DNA of 64,000 bases from the NCBI GenBank assembly GCA_034769895.1, contig CM068370.1, forward strand, positions 44,318,844 through 44,382,843, in the 5' to 3' direction. Source of the stretch: Magicicada septendecula. Taxonomy: Eukaryota; Arthropoda; Insecta; Hemiptera; Cicadidae. This document shows positions 1-10,209 of this stretch, piece by piece. Positions within the stretch are counted from its first letter, which is position 1. Every line of letters begins with the position of its first letter. The notes under the pieces are model-generated. The model was not told the origin of the DNA. It saw only the letters and a program-made list of their open reading frames with translations, and did not search any database. A program made the translations under genes and the position numbers.

Positions 1-3000
1 GTAGACGTTTGTCTCTTCGGCGCCTAAACCATTGAGAAGAACGAGCAGGTCGACGTCTTCTCCCACTATGACGACCCGATCGGCTACTGCACTTTTTGAA
101 AGCGCCGTCATGACGATCTCTCGATCCGCATCTTCTTCGGCAACAGCCACTTCTACTCCCTCCTTCTGAAAGGCGTCACAAAGAAGAGTTATTAGGCGTC
201 TCTTGTTGTTCTCATTGCCCAATACATGCTCTTGAGCAATTTGAATTACTGTGGATAAATCGAACGTCAATTCGTAGCTGGAATGAGCTGCGTAGCGCCG
301 GAGTCGTTCCGCTGTTTTTGTGTTTTTTTGGGTAGCATCTTCGGGGTAGCCGTCAAAAACGATGGAGACGTTCTTCCCAAAGTGGTTATGGACGTAGGTA
401 GTATAACGCGCCAAAAGTGCTCGAACTGTGCTCTTCCGCTGCCACACGACCTTGTGCAAGAGGTAGCCACCATCCAAAACGACGTGAGTGCTGGTATCTA
501 TCGGCGTGTAGCTGGAAAGAGGAGTGAAGGCAGAGTACAGAGTGGATTTTGTGCCCTTGCGCATCCCCTGTTCATTGAACAGAGACATCGGGAACGGGGC
601 CAACTCATACTTGAAGTCATCCTGTAAATCCTGTTCAGATTGCTTCGCAATACACACTCGCTGGAAAATTGTGAGCGGATCCACAGCTACTCTTCTGTTT
701 TTGTCCGGCAATTTAACGGATGAGGTGATCGATGCCAGCGTGGTAACTTTGTTTTTCCGTTTTATTACTACCTTGTCGTACATTTGCCCCACAATTTTCA
801 TCACTCCCTCCGTTCCAACTCTCTGGGCCGTGTGGAAATTAATCTCAGGACCTGCCAGTAAACCACTACTGATAGAAAGCAAACTGTCAGTTTTGGGAAA
901 TGGAGGGTGGAGAGCAAACCAGTTTTTGAGTTTTTCCACATCACTGTTATCTCGGATGATTCGAGAAGGTCTCATGTCTACATGCTGCTCTCCAGTAGGA
1001 CATGAGATGCTGCAAAAACTTTCAAGTTCTTCACATATGTTCACCATAAACACCATTCCTGTTGTCCACCTTGCCAGCACACTGTCGGAGATTCCCCTTC
1101 CTTGGGTCAACCCACCCAGACGCATCAGCTTCTGTTCAATTGTTAGGTCTGACCATAAGCCAGACCAAAACTTGTCAGACCGGCGAATGGTGAAGGATCC
1201 TTTTGTGAACATGTCGTATTCACTTTTATCCATCCGATCTTGTAGAGCCATCATATCCTGAAGGTAGAGGTACGCGCTCTTAGCGTACAACAAATGTCCT
1301 GCTGCGTGGAAAAAAGGGAGCATCTTGTGGACAGTGTACAAATGAAGGTTCCAATCACCAGCACGCTCTGCCTGTATGAATAGTTTGATCAAAGTGGTCA
1401 TACGAAAGTATTGGACCCACAACTCTGATGTTGGACCATTTGCTTCAATTTTCTCCAAGGCACTTTTAAATTTTTCCTTTAGTATTTGGTAGGTATCAAT
1501 TTCTTCTGCTGACATAGTGAGAGACCTCCCATTGTCTCTCAGCAATTTTTCAGTCTCGTCTCGCTCCTCAGGAGTCATGTCAACCTCATCAAAAACAATG
1601 CTGGCCAGTGTGAGGTTTGTCAAAATATGGGCTCGAACAGCTCGTGAATATGCGTGCCCATTCAAAATTTTGTCAACAGTGTGGCCTGCGTAGATGGTGG
1701 TTAGTAGCTCTTTCAGACCACTCCCACCCATTATTGTGCCAATGCATCCCATAAAGGACAGTAAGAGGTGAAATCCACCAAGCCGTACAACTACACTGTT
1801 CAACTCCGGGTGAAGTCCACTCTCGACAATATCTCTTGCTTTTATGAATAATGGCTGGTCGAAAGTGACGAACGTGATTTTCTGGCCATGAGCTTTGCTC
1901 CGGTTGCTGGCTTCCATGAGTGAAGTGAACACCGTATTGTAGTCAGTGGGAGGGGCACGGATAAATGGAAGAAAAAGGATTTTTGAGCGTGAAAACTGAA
2001 GCCCGTCTGTGGCTTGCTCCATTCCACCCTGGCATCGACTGTTTGTTGAGCGACTTCCCATACAACCATATTAGGTCAGGAGTCGAGGGCGAAATTTCAC
2101 CATCAATCTCATAGGTTCCTTGCAAATCCTCAACCATGATTGTTCCCAATCCACTGTTTTTTTTTAACAATGCACTCTTTGATTTGTACTTCACTACTGG
2201 AGGTCACATTTTGAGCAGAAACATAGTTCTGTATACGTGGGATGTTTTTGTCTTGCGTTACTGCTCTCGAGGGGGTCACGCACATAATGCCTCCCATCTC
2301 ATGGAATGTGTTATCACCATCCAGCGTGTTAACGTTCACGTCCGCATTGTCATAGACAAATTGGATAAAAGCTCCTTTTCCTATTGGTGGTGAGGATTCA
2401 TCTCGTAAGATCGCCGAAGTTTCAAGCTGCACAGCTGCTGAATAAGAACAGGAGAACCCCAGCGCAGCGCACATATTTACCAGATGTTTGGATCCATATT
2501 TTCGGTAAAAGTAGGTACCAATTCCAATCAGAAGGGAGGAAACAAAGCAGATCGAGGTCGTACAGCAGCTATCAGAGCATGAGAAAATGACACACACTTC
2601 TTCTTCCATGCTTCAAGGAGGCCACGCTTGTTTTGAGAACAACAGTCTCAAAAAATAGCTGTACTGACTCAGGGATGACAGAATCAACATTGTTGAAGAA
2701 ATCGTCCGAGGTGGGATACTGACTGGTGTCATACACTTGTGTGCGGATATCTTCCACGATGATTTCTGCTGCTGCCTTCACAACTCTCAACCGCTCTTGC
2801 TGCGCATCGCCTTTTTGTTCCTTGTACCAATGATCATACAAAATTTTATGGCCGGTGTTTTTGAAGCAGACGAGTGTCCCTCTGTTGGAGCCCATCTCCA
2901 CTATGACTATGTCATCGCCAAAACGTTTTTGGAGGTGAGTTTTCGCTGTTCTGACATCAGGGATACAACCACCCTTAATTTGCTGCAGAAGATGTGATAA

Positions 3001-3671
3001 AGAAAACTGGCATTCGTCACTGTTTTCAATAGGTAATCGTACACACACTCCATCGCTTCTTCAGTATTACTGGCTGGACGATACCCTCTCTTATTCCCAG
3101 TAGCAGGTGGTAATCTAAACAGGCTCCTGTAGCACAATCTATGGTACGTCCCGTCTGCAGCAACCAGGTCGTCAATGGCGAGGAGGTGCTCCTCAATGGC
3201 CCTTCCCCAATCGTCACCTCGGCGTTTAGCTGCATCTAAAACAGTTTGCCTCATGCCCAACTTCTCAACTGTATGGACCACATTCCTTCTTGCCAAGGGC
3301 AGTTTGCTTTGTTGCTGGAGAAATTCTTCAGTGATAGCATCACCACACAAAAAGCAAATCCCTCTCAAGGTAGGAGCCAGTTTACTTGTTAATCTTGTCG
3401 ATGAAGTCTTCGGTTGCGAAGCAGAATCCCCTCCTCGACGAACTGAGGCTTCAACGTTACACACAGCTGTATATCTCTTCCTGCATGCATCATGAACGCT
3501 GACTTGGTTGCAATTTTGGAGGAAATTTTTATTTTCTGTGAGACCACGTTTTTGACTCACTTCAATTAGTGTTCGAATTCCTCGTTCTTTGATGATCGCA
3601 ACAGGACCTGTGTCGAGATGCTCACGACACACGAAACACACGTCCGGACGGATAGACATTTCGCAACACAC
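1..3671 (-). pseudogene. Frame-broken large repetitive invertebrate protein with Cys motifs and FEN1/PIN-like C-terminus (partial, off left edge)
   Basis: Reading the minus strand from 3671, the N-terminus has two Cys modules (CFVC near 3640, CFLC near 3350). These are followed by conserved blocks DNADVNVNTLDG (about 2310-2345), LGGFH (about 1776-1790) and FWSGLWSDL (about 1144-1180). The C-terminus has EEDADREIV (about 112-138) and GEDVDLLVLL (about 34-63), resembling the acidic metal-binding blocks of FEN1/XPG or PIN nucleases. I recognise these blocks from large uncharacterised proteins repeated in cnidarian and insect genomes; no function is established. The frame from about 2020 down to position 1 is open. 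Upstream, coding is split among frames near 3030, 2600, 2540, 2160 (a T9 run) and 2015. It is probably a decayed copy, though some breaks sit in homopolymers and could be sequencing errors. The start is taken at 3671 because it just precedes the first Cys module. A transposon origin is inferred from the family's repetitiveness. Confidence 0.7.
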
Positions 3672-4460
3672 TGCTGGCTATCTCCTCTCTCTATCTTTCT
3701 TTCTCACACCCGTACGAACGATTAGGACTGGTTCTACTACGCGTCCTAAAATAGCCTTCCTTGCAAGATTAGCAGATCTTCACGAACCAAAAAGAATGTT
3801 ATTGCCACGGGGTCCTTTATTTGTCTGAAACTGTTCCCAATTGTTTCTGTAACAAAAAACATGTAAAATTATATAAAAAACATGTAAAAATAACAAAAAT
3901 AAATAAATTTTAACTGTTATAAGTAAAACCATAAAAAGACGTGAGAACAGTTTATTTGCATTTCCCCCCCAAAACCCACTCATAACTGTTTTTTGTTATC
4001 TGCCGTTTTTGAGAGAACCGCTGGGCCTACAGGTACCAGTCTGGTCTTAAATGTAATTAAATTTACTACAACTTCATTTCATATAATGTTTGACATGGGA
4101 TGCGTAGTTTAGAAGATATTTCACAAAATAAGTGACCATTTCGAAAAAATTTCACTTTTTGGGAAAAATGGCCTATTTTCGAAGAACTGTATCTTGGGAA
4201 CCAATGGCTGTATAAAGCTCGCCCTGGTCTCAAATTGTAGCACATTTAGTCTACTTTAACAGTATGTAGAATGACTATACCGGTCAGACCCTTTCTTCAC
4301 TGAGATATTCAGCAAAAACTGAAAAAAGTCCGAAAATTTCACGGTTTTTTGGGTACACCGCCGCTCGCACAGCACTTTGGAAATTGCAAATCTGGTTTTT
4401 TAATATTGGTTTAGGTCCTAACAACATATAAAAAATTCAGAACGACCGGACCTTTTGCAA
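3672..4460. other. AT-rich non-coding stretch, no gene seen
   Basis: No coding signal in either strand. The part from about 4100 to 4450 has low-complexity A/T runs mixed with moderately complex sequence and may be the 5' flank of the repetitive gene to its left, but nothing proves this. Confidence 0.5.
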
Positions 4461-5052
4461 GCACGGATGTACATCTTGACTGGACTAAAAACTTGTCCCC
4501 CAAAGTACTGGAGAGAATGAGTAATGCCTTATGGTCTCATTCTTTGATGAAGGGAAATATCCAGCCGCTCCTCCAAGTTGTCGGGGGATGGGCAACACCT
4601 ACAGGTGGCTAACGCGGCTGTGTAGACCGAGTGACAGCCGGTTTAAGCTGTGCCTCCTCTACTTGTCATTGTCAAGTACAGGTTAGGGCACCCTCTTGCC
4701 CTTGGGGTGAGAAATTGCTCCTAAAGGACGGATGACCTTCCTTTGGTCAACGACGTAGGACGTAGGAGGCAAGGAGAAACCACCGCATTAAAGATCCTTA
4801 TGGATATCTCAACAGGGAAAACTGGTCCCTTTAGTCTGGTAAGACAACCAGTTTATGGGAGAACACCCAGACAGAAAATCGGACTGGACGTTAAGCCTAA
4901 AGGTGGCAGGACCATCATGCTTACCCTGCGATATGCTAGTAACATATCCAGGGGACATATTCACTACTAAATTGCTCAAATAAGGAATAGCCTTGAGATG
5001 GGAACAAACCAGCCTTGGTTTAAACCTTGAAGATGATGATGATGATGATGAA
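4461..5052 (+). mobile_element. SINE-like / non-autonomous LINE derivative with 3' hairpin and (GAT)n tail
   Basis: A moderately GC-rich, non-coding block ends at 5008-5050 with a short hairpin (AACCA-GCC-TTGGTT), a spacer, then six to seven GAT/ATG units. The last ~55 bases match, with few differences, the 3' end of the RT-coding LINE fragment read on the minus strand at 26281-26340, including the hairpin and tail. No RT coding is visible in the block itself. That pattern fits a SINE or internally deleted LINE mobilised through a shared 3' end. The left boundary is approximate. The class is inferred from the tail, not from an internal Pol III promoter, which I did not find. Confidence 0.55.
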
Positions 5053-5449
5053 AACAAAACTTAATTACATATATTCGCGTTGAAGCACAGATTAAATAAT
5101 TGTGTTGTGGCCTATACAACAGACTACAAAACTGTAAAGAGAAGCCAGTGCATGGAAGATTTATAGAATTACGGCTTTTACTCAATATTTACTAGTAGAT
5201 CAGTAAAACAAAGTGACGACACAATTATAGTAAATATAATTAAATCATTACAGGCTCGAAACACAAAGTTTTTGTGGGTAAAAACGTAAAAGTTTTACCT
5301 TATAACTTGAACCAGTTTTCGCTTATTATAAGCTTCGTCAGAGGCTGCCACTGGGAGCGCTGTCGGCCTTGTTCTTGGCGACGGCGTCGACTTTTGAAGG
5401 ATCGATGTTGTGTGTGTGGGATGTACATACAAAACTACAAACAAAACAG

Positions 5450-5450
<1 letters not shown>

Positions 5451-5493
<43 letters not shown>
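5451..5493 (+). repeat. (AC)n microsatellite
   Basis: About 20 AC units, interrupted near the end by an ACATACAC variant. It lies between the left inverted arm and the GIY-YIG fragment of the Penelope-like element. Open frames across it are artefacts of the repeat. Confidence 0.95.
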
Positions 5494-5498
<5 letters not shown>

Positions 5499-5523
5499 AC
5501 AGCACAAAACAAATTTGATCTAC

Positions 5524-5845
5524 CTGGAGTTTACAAACTAAATTGCTCATATTGCATCAAATTCAATATAGGTCAGACAGGACGTTGCTTCAAACAAAGG
5601 TACACTAAACACACAAAGGCACTACACTTCATTACCAAATCCACCTTCACAAACCACCTCATTGAAGCAAACCACACATACACATACATCGAAAACAACA
5701 TGGATATTCTAGACGTACACAAAAGGCCAAAAACTAGACACTCTTGAAAAATTCGAAATATAAAAACAAACAAAAACACATAAAAACGACATCCTAAACG
5801 AACAGACACAATTCAAGTCACACGTATTATTCGAACATACCACCC
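5524..5845 (+). pseudogene. Penelope-like GIY-YIG endonuclease C-terminal fragment
   Basis: The reading has GVYKL, then a two-Cys knuckle (CSYC) and NIGQTGR, which is the GIY-YIG signature in its Penelope form (the usual Y of YIG is N here). Downstream come ILDVHKR and, after frame slips near 5745, NDILNEQTQFKSHVLFEH, the conserved Penelope tail. In the family this domain nicks DNA for target-primed reverse transcription in the nucleus. The fragment has no RT, at least one frameshift and a stop at 5745-5747, so it is inactive. The inverted arms either side confirm the element class. Confidence 0.75.
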
Positions 5846-6164
5846 CCCCCCCACACACACACAAAAACATCGATCCTTCAAAAGTCGACGCCGTCGCCAA
5901 GAACAAGACCGACAGCGCTCCCAGTGGCAGCGTCTGACAACGCTTATAATAAGAGAAAACTGATTTAGTCTATAAGGTAAAACTTTAACGTTTTTACCCA
6001 TAAAAACTTTGTGTTTCGAGTCGGTAGTGATTTAATTATATTTTGTTAATCAACGGACACGTCATGGACAACGAAATCCAACAATTATAGTCTTGCAAAC
6101 GCGTAGTGTCTCGTTTTTGTGCTATTTTATATAATACATCATGTTATTAAAATTATGCCCAATG

Positions 6165-6330
6165 ATATCTTCTTTTCTTCTTCTTTAACTTCCTTGTTAG
6201 GACTTTGTCCTATTCTATACCTGGCACTCGGTCCTACATGCTGTCACTCCACCTCTTCCTTGGCCGACCATTGCACCTCTTGGTGTTTGATTGGCCCCCT
6301 CTTAAAGTGGTCCCAAGCCGGGATAAAAGA
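6165..6330 (-). pseudogene. LINE 3' end fragment (RT ORF C-terminus)
   Basis: On the minus strand the sequence reads NGRPRKRWSDSM and a stop, the basic tail that closes the ORF2 of many RTE-like and related LINEs, followed by a purine-rich AAG tail at about 6168-6180. No RT catalytic block is present, so this is a short 5'-truncated insertion. The exact clade cannot be told from so little sequence. Confidence 0.6.
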
Positions 6331-6908
6331 GGAGGGTTCGTCGACAAGGTTAGCCACCTATCTACTGAAAAAATATGGATGACTCAAAGAAGCAATGGAC
6401 AGCCTAATGATATCGTCGTATATACTGTAAACCTACGTTCACAAGACCGTTCACCCTAAGCTTACAGACTTTTTGCAAAAAAATCTAATCCTTCCATTGC
6501 TTTATTCCAATATCATTTCCAATTTGTTTTTTTTTTTTTAAAGATTGTAGATTTAGTTGTATACCTAAAAATCTTGTTTAAGAAACGATAAAAGGACAGA
6601 AGGCCTACATACAACAAGAAAATTAATATGTTTGTGCACAATCAAACGCTGAAAACTTGAGCATATATTAAAAAACAGTGATCGCCTGAGTAACTGCAGA
6701 AGTAATCGTGCGATACCAGTTTGAAAAAATCAACCGGATTTTCTGTAACAGATGTAACATTTCTTGTATTGATTGTAACACTTAATTTCAATAAAATGTA
6801 AAATTTATTGTACAAAATGTGTCATTTTATTGTTACAATAATCATAAACCAATGCACATAATCAACGGTTCTCTCTTCCCCCGAACTACGTGGTAGAGAG
6901 TACAAAGG
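6331..6908. other. AT-rich spacer, no gene seen
   Basis: No coding signal. An imperfect hairpin around 6770-6845 (GATTGTAACA and its near complement flanking AATAAAATG/CATTTTATT) is the only structure noticed. Confidence 0.5.
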
Positions 6909-6910
6909 TA

Positions 6911-7672
6911 CGAGGGTCATCTCAAAATTAAGTTTTCCTGATTTTGGAAAAATAAAAAACACATACAAAAATTAAAAAAAAACTATACTTTCAGTCAAAA
7001 ACATTAACTTATTTTTCAATATAATCTCCAGCCTTGTCAATACACTTTCTGTAGCGTGAACACAGTTTTTCAATTTCTTCTTTGAACCACTGCGAACCCA
7101 GATTTCGGACCCAGGCGTCAACCGCCTGTTTCACTTTCGTATCCGTTTCGAAATATTGTCCTCACAGGTATTGTTTGAGATGGGGGAAAACATGGAAATC
7201 ATTCCGAGCCAAATCGGCTAAATATGAGGAATGGTAAAAAATCTGCCTTCAAAAGGACTCCAACAAATTCTGCATGACTCGCGAGAAATGAGGACGTGCG
7301 TTGTCGTGGGGCAGAACTTCATTGCTCAACAAACCTTTCCCTTTCAAGAACGATGTATGCAACCAGCGGACCATCTGAATGGTCATGCACCAGGTCCGTG
7401 CACAGAAATTAAGTGACGATGAATTCCGATCGCTGATTCATATTTTTGTAGCAAAAAACCGAATCACACTCAGCACTTTGCAATCGGACACGCTGGTCAA
7501 TGGAACGTCCATGATTTTAAATTTCGTGTTGTTGTTACGTGGCTACGGGACGTAATGTTTTAGCACTACTGCCACTACACAGAAATGAAAGTTCTCCAAC
7601 CTTCGTCAGCCTGCTTGCGCGATTTCCCTTTGAAAGAAAAAATAGGGAAACTTACTTTTGAGATGACCCTCG
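6911..7672 (-). mobile_element. Internally deleted mariner (Tc1/mariner) element
   Basis: The ends are inverted copies (CGAGGGTCATCTCAAAA at 6911 and its complement ending at 7672), roughly 28 bp long, and the element is flanked by the TA dinucleotide at 6909-6910 and 7673-7674 expected for this superfamily. On the minus strand it keeps transposase pieces: HDNARPH (near 7300), which carries the second catalytic Asp of the DDD triad; DLARNDFH, the usual site of the third; and a C-terminus ending in AGDYIE. The third Asp context reads ARND rather than the usual PSD-type. Frameshifts and the short length of 762 bp against about 1.3 kb show it is dead, though the ends could still be recognised by an active relative. 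Confidence 0.85.
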
Positions 7673-7820
7673 TAATAGGCATTGTTTTAAATTAGAAAAC
7701 AAATCGTTTGCATTCAAATGGTAAAGAATTACCATTTTCTAGGTAACATTAAGTAAGGAAGTAAACTAATTATCTCTAAAGCCATAATTGTAAATAGTTC
7801 CACTTGATTGGAAAACAACT

Positions 7821-9371
7821 TGTAACGTACTGCCGCGTTACAAATCCAGGGAACCCATCTTAACTGACATCTGCCAATTACATGGGCTGCCTACGTTGTA
7901 ACGAACTGTATTCAAATCAAATTAATTGAATAAATTACTCACTATCACTGTAAGGAAACAAGGGAAGGTATTTTACTGATTTATGCACTCATTTTCATGT
8001 GTAACAAGACGACTTCTCTTTATTTAATAACAGTTACTGACAGATCCCATGACATCATTATTTAAACTAAAATATTTAAATGCTTTTCATAAAACAATGG
8101 GATCAAATTGATTATATATTCTTATACCTCGGATCCGAGTTTACTTTCTGTATATTTATAGTAAAGACTTCTAATTATTTTCAGTTCATTTTAGAAGCTT
8201 GCAAGACTTCTTTAACCATTTGAAGAATGGTACTATTACTTGGAACGATAATAAGTTACATTAACATTTAAAGCGTTACAACGTATGATAATTGAATTTT
8301 TACAGTAAACTCTTAGATTTTCTCATTATAATGTTTACATAAAATTAATCGTCTTTGAAAAGTCTCTTTTAGAAGTGAATAGTGTAACAAATATGATTAA
8401 CTCTCGATAGCAAGGCTATCGAGTCACCTTTGCAATTGAACGTAGAAACCTCGTCCTGGGGTGTCCGTCTTGGGAATCCTTGTAGTCAGCGTCATCATCT
8501 GGGTCGTGTCTTCGGCAAGAATAGGTCGGATGTTCACAGAGGAGATTGAAGCTTCTTTGGTGTAAGTATATGTAGATTCTTGGATGTCCTAAGCAACGTC
8601 TTAAGCATGGTATACGTGTCTTCATGAAGTTTCTGCAGATCACATCTTCAGGAGTGATGTTGTAAATGGAGTTACCTCTTGCAGGGAGTCGTCATCTTGA
8701 TTACCACTAGTTCTGTTTTTGTGTTACATATTATATCTTCTTCTTACCACATATTTATGTTATTGATACATGACATACGCTTTCCACTTTTTTGCAGTGG
8801 TAGTTAATATACTACATTTAAATAAACCAACAAATTAAAAACATTTAGGTAGAGCTTTCGCTCGTACGTCTGTACTGCGTGAAGGCAACATAGCGAGAGA
8901 CTTTCTGCTCGCTTCAACTGGTACTTAACAAAAAGGAGAGGGGCAACTACTCCGCGACAATATAGTCCCTATTTTTATTTAAGTTAACATTCTTATTACC
9001 GAAAACTATACCTTAATTATACATATATAATTTAACTGAGTTATTTTAACTACTATTTGTGTCTTCAGATTTCTAATTATAAACATTATGATTTTTACAT
9101 CTTCCTAAATTACAGACGACTCGGTAAACACGTCGACTCCGGAACTAACAGGTCACCGCATGATGACAAGCAAAGGGTTAATTATGATAATAATAACTTT
9201 TTTACAATTCGCCCTTTTTATTAGTGTTTCTTTGGATCTCTTAATTACTTCTCTTTCTCATACTGAGTAAATACAGGGGTTTTAGGTATTACAGTGAGAT
9301 TTTAAATTACTTAATCGCTCGCAAACTTAATTTTTTTATTTACGATTACAGTTAAAATTTAAATCGTCACA
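7821..9371 (-). repeat. 3' LTR of the Gypsy element
   Basis: Almost identical to 16031-17579. Because the element is read on the minus strand, this left copy is the 3' LTR. A 75-codon frame at 8416-8643 is present in both LTRs with one amino-acid difference. It is in sense orientation but resembles nothing I know and is probably chance. Confidence 0.92.
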
Positions 9372-10209
9372 TACTCCACCGCTTAAATTTCACGTTATGG
9401 TTGTTTTTTTTTTTAACGCACAACTGGGGACTTGGAGTATGAATGGTGTCAGTGTGTGTAATTTCTTTCACATAGTTATTGGTTAGAGTTATATCTCTTG
9501 CTTCTTCTCCATAACACAATATACTTTCATACTTTCTTATTTACTACTTTTTTTTTACATACTATTCACACTTAATATTTACAAAATAAAACACAAAACT
9601 CTTTCTTATCTCTATCACTTAAATCTACTACCGGTCTTTTCTTTTTGTTTGTCTTACTCTTTCTCTGTAGAGTAATTTTCTAAATCTTTGCTATTTAGGA
9701 TTCAGTCTAGTTTTCATCTAGTAAATGAGTAGATAACTCATCTAGTTAATGAGTACTCATTATCTAGATGAGTTATCTACTCATTTACTAGATGAAAACT
9801 AGACTGAATCCTAAATAGCAAAGATTTAGAAAATTACTCTACAGAGAAAGAGTAAGACAAACAAAAAGAAAAGACCGGTAGTAGATTTAAGTGATAGAGA
9901 TAAGAAAGAGTTTTGTGTTTTATTTTGTAAATATTAAGTGTGAATAGTATGTAAAAAAAAAGTAGTAAATAAGAAAGTATGAAAGTATATTGTGTTATGG
10001 AGAAGAAGCAAGAGATATAACTCTAACCAATAACTATGTGAAAGAAATTACACACACTGACACCATTCATACTCCAAGTTCCCAGTTGATAATGATAATG
10101 AGTACTCATTAACGTATTCTTCGCAGAACTGGATCTCAGGTTGATCAGGCCTCATTTCCAAACTCTACGTTTAACATTTTCCACGGTTTCAGAAGTATAA
10201 TATACTTCA
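9372..10209 (-). other. 3' non-coding region of the Gypsy element
   Basis: Lies between the integrase stop and the 3' LTR. A G-rich tract, GCGGTGGAGTAT read on the minus strand, abuts the LTR and is the likely polypurine tract. Most of the rest (9421-10088) is one palindrome. No envelope-like coding is present. Confidence 0.7.
9421..10088. repeat. 668-bp near-perfect palindrome without spacer
   Basis: Position 9421 pairs with 10088 and the symmetry axis lies between 9754 and 9755. Walking along both arms I found no length difference and only about two mismatches in 334 positions (one beside the centre, one near the outer end). Even the T9/A9 runs match. The centre is the self-complementary 16-mer TAATGAGTACTCATTA (9747-9762), which recurs just outside the right arm at 10096-10111. 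Confidence 0.95.

Larger units (their letters stand above)
5232..6044 (+). mobile_element. Penelope-like element remnant with inverted terminal arms
   Basis: Two arms of about 180 bp, 5232-5420 and 5858-6044, are inverted copies of each other with scattered mismatches. Between them lies the C-terminal part of a Penelope-type ORF with a GIY-YIG endonuclease. Penelope-like elements are known for pseudo-LTRs that can lie in inverted orientation, which fits this arrangement. The reverse transcriptase domain is missing, so the copy is internally truncated. A CA microsatellite (about 5451-5493) has grown inside, beside the left arm. Confidence 0.75.

Noticed and set aside
283-1261. Two plus-strand frames of 114 and 245 codons
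   Set aside because: They are antisense to the conserved minus-strand pseudogene, whose motifs (LGGFH, FWSGLWSDL, GEDVDLLVLL) fix the real coding strand.
8416-8643. 75-codon ORF present in both Gypsy LTRs
   Set aside because: Duplicated through the LTRs; no start context or motif supports translation.
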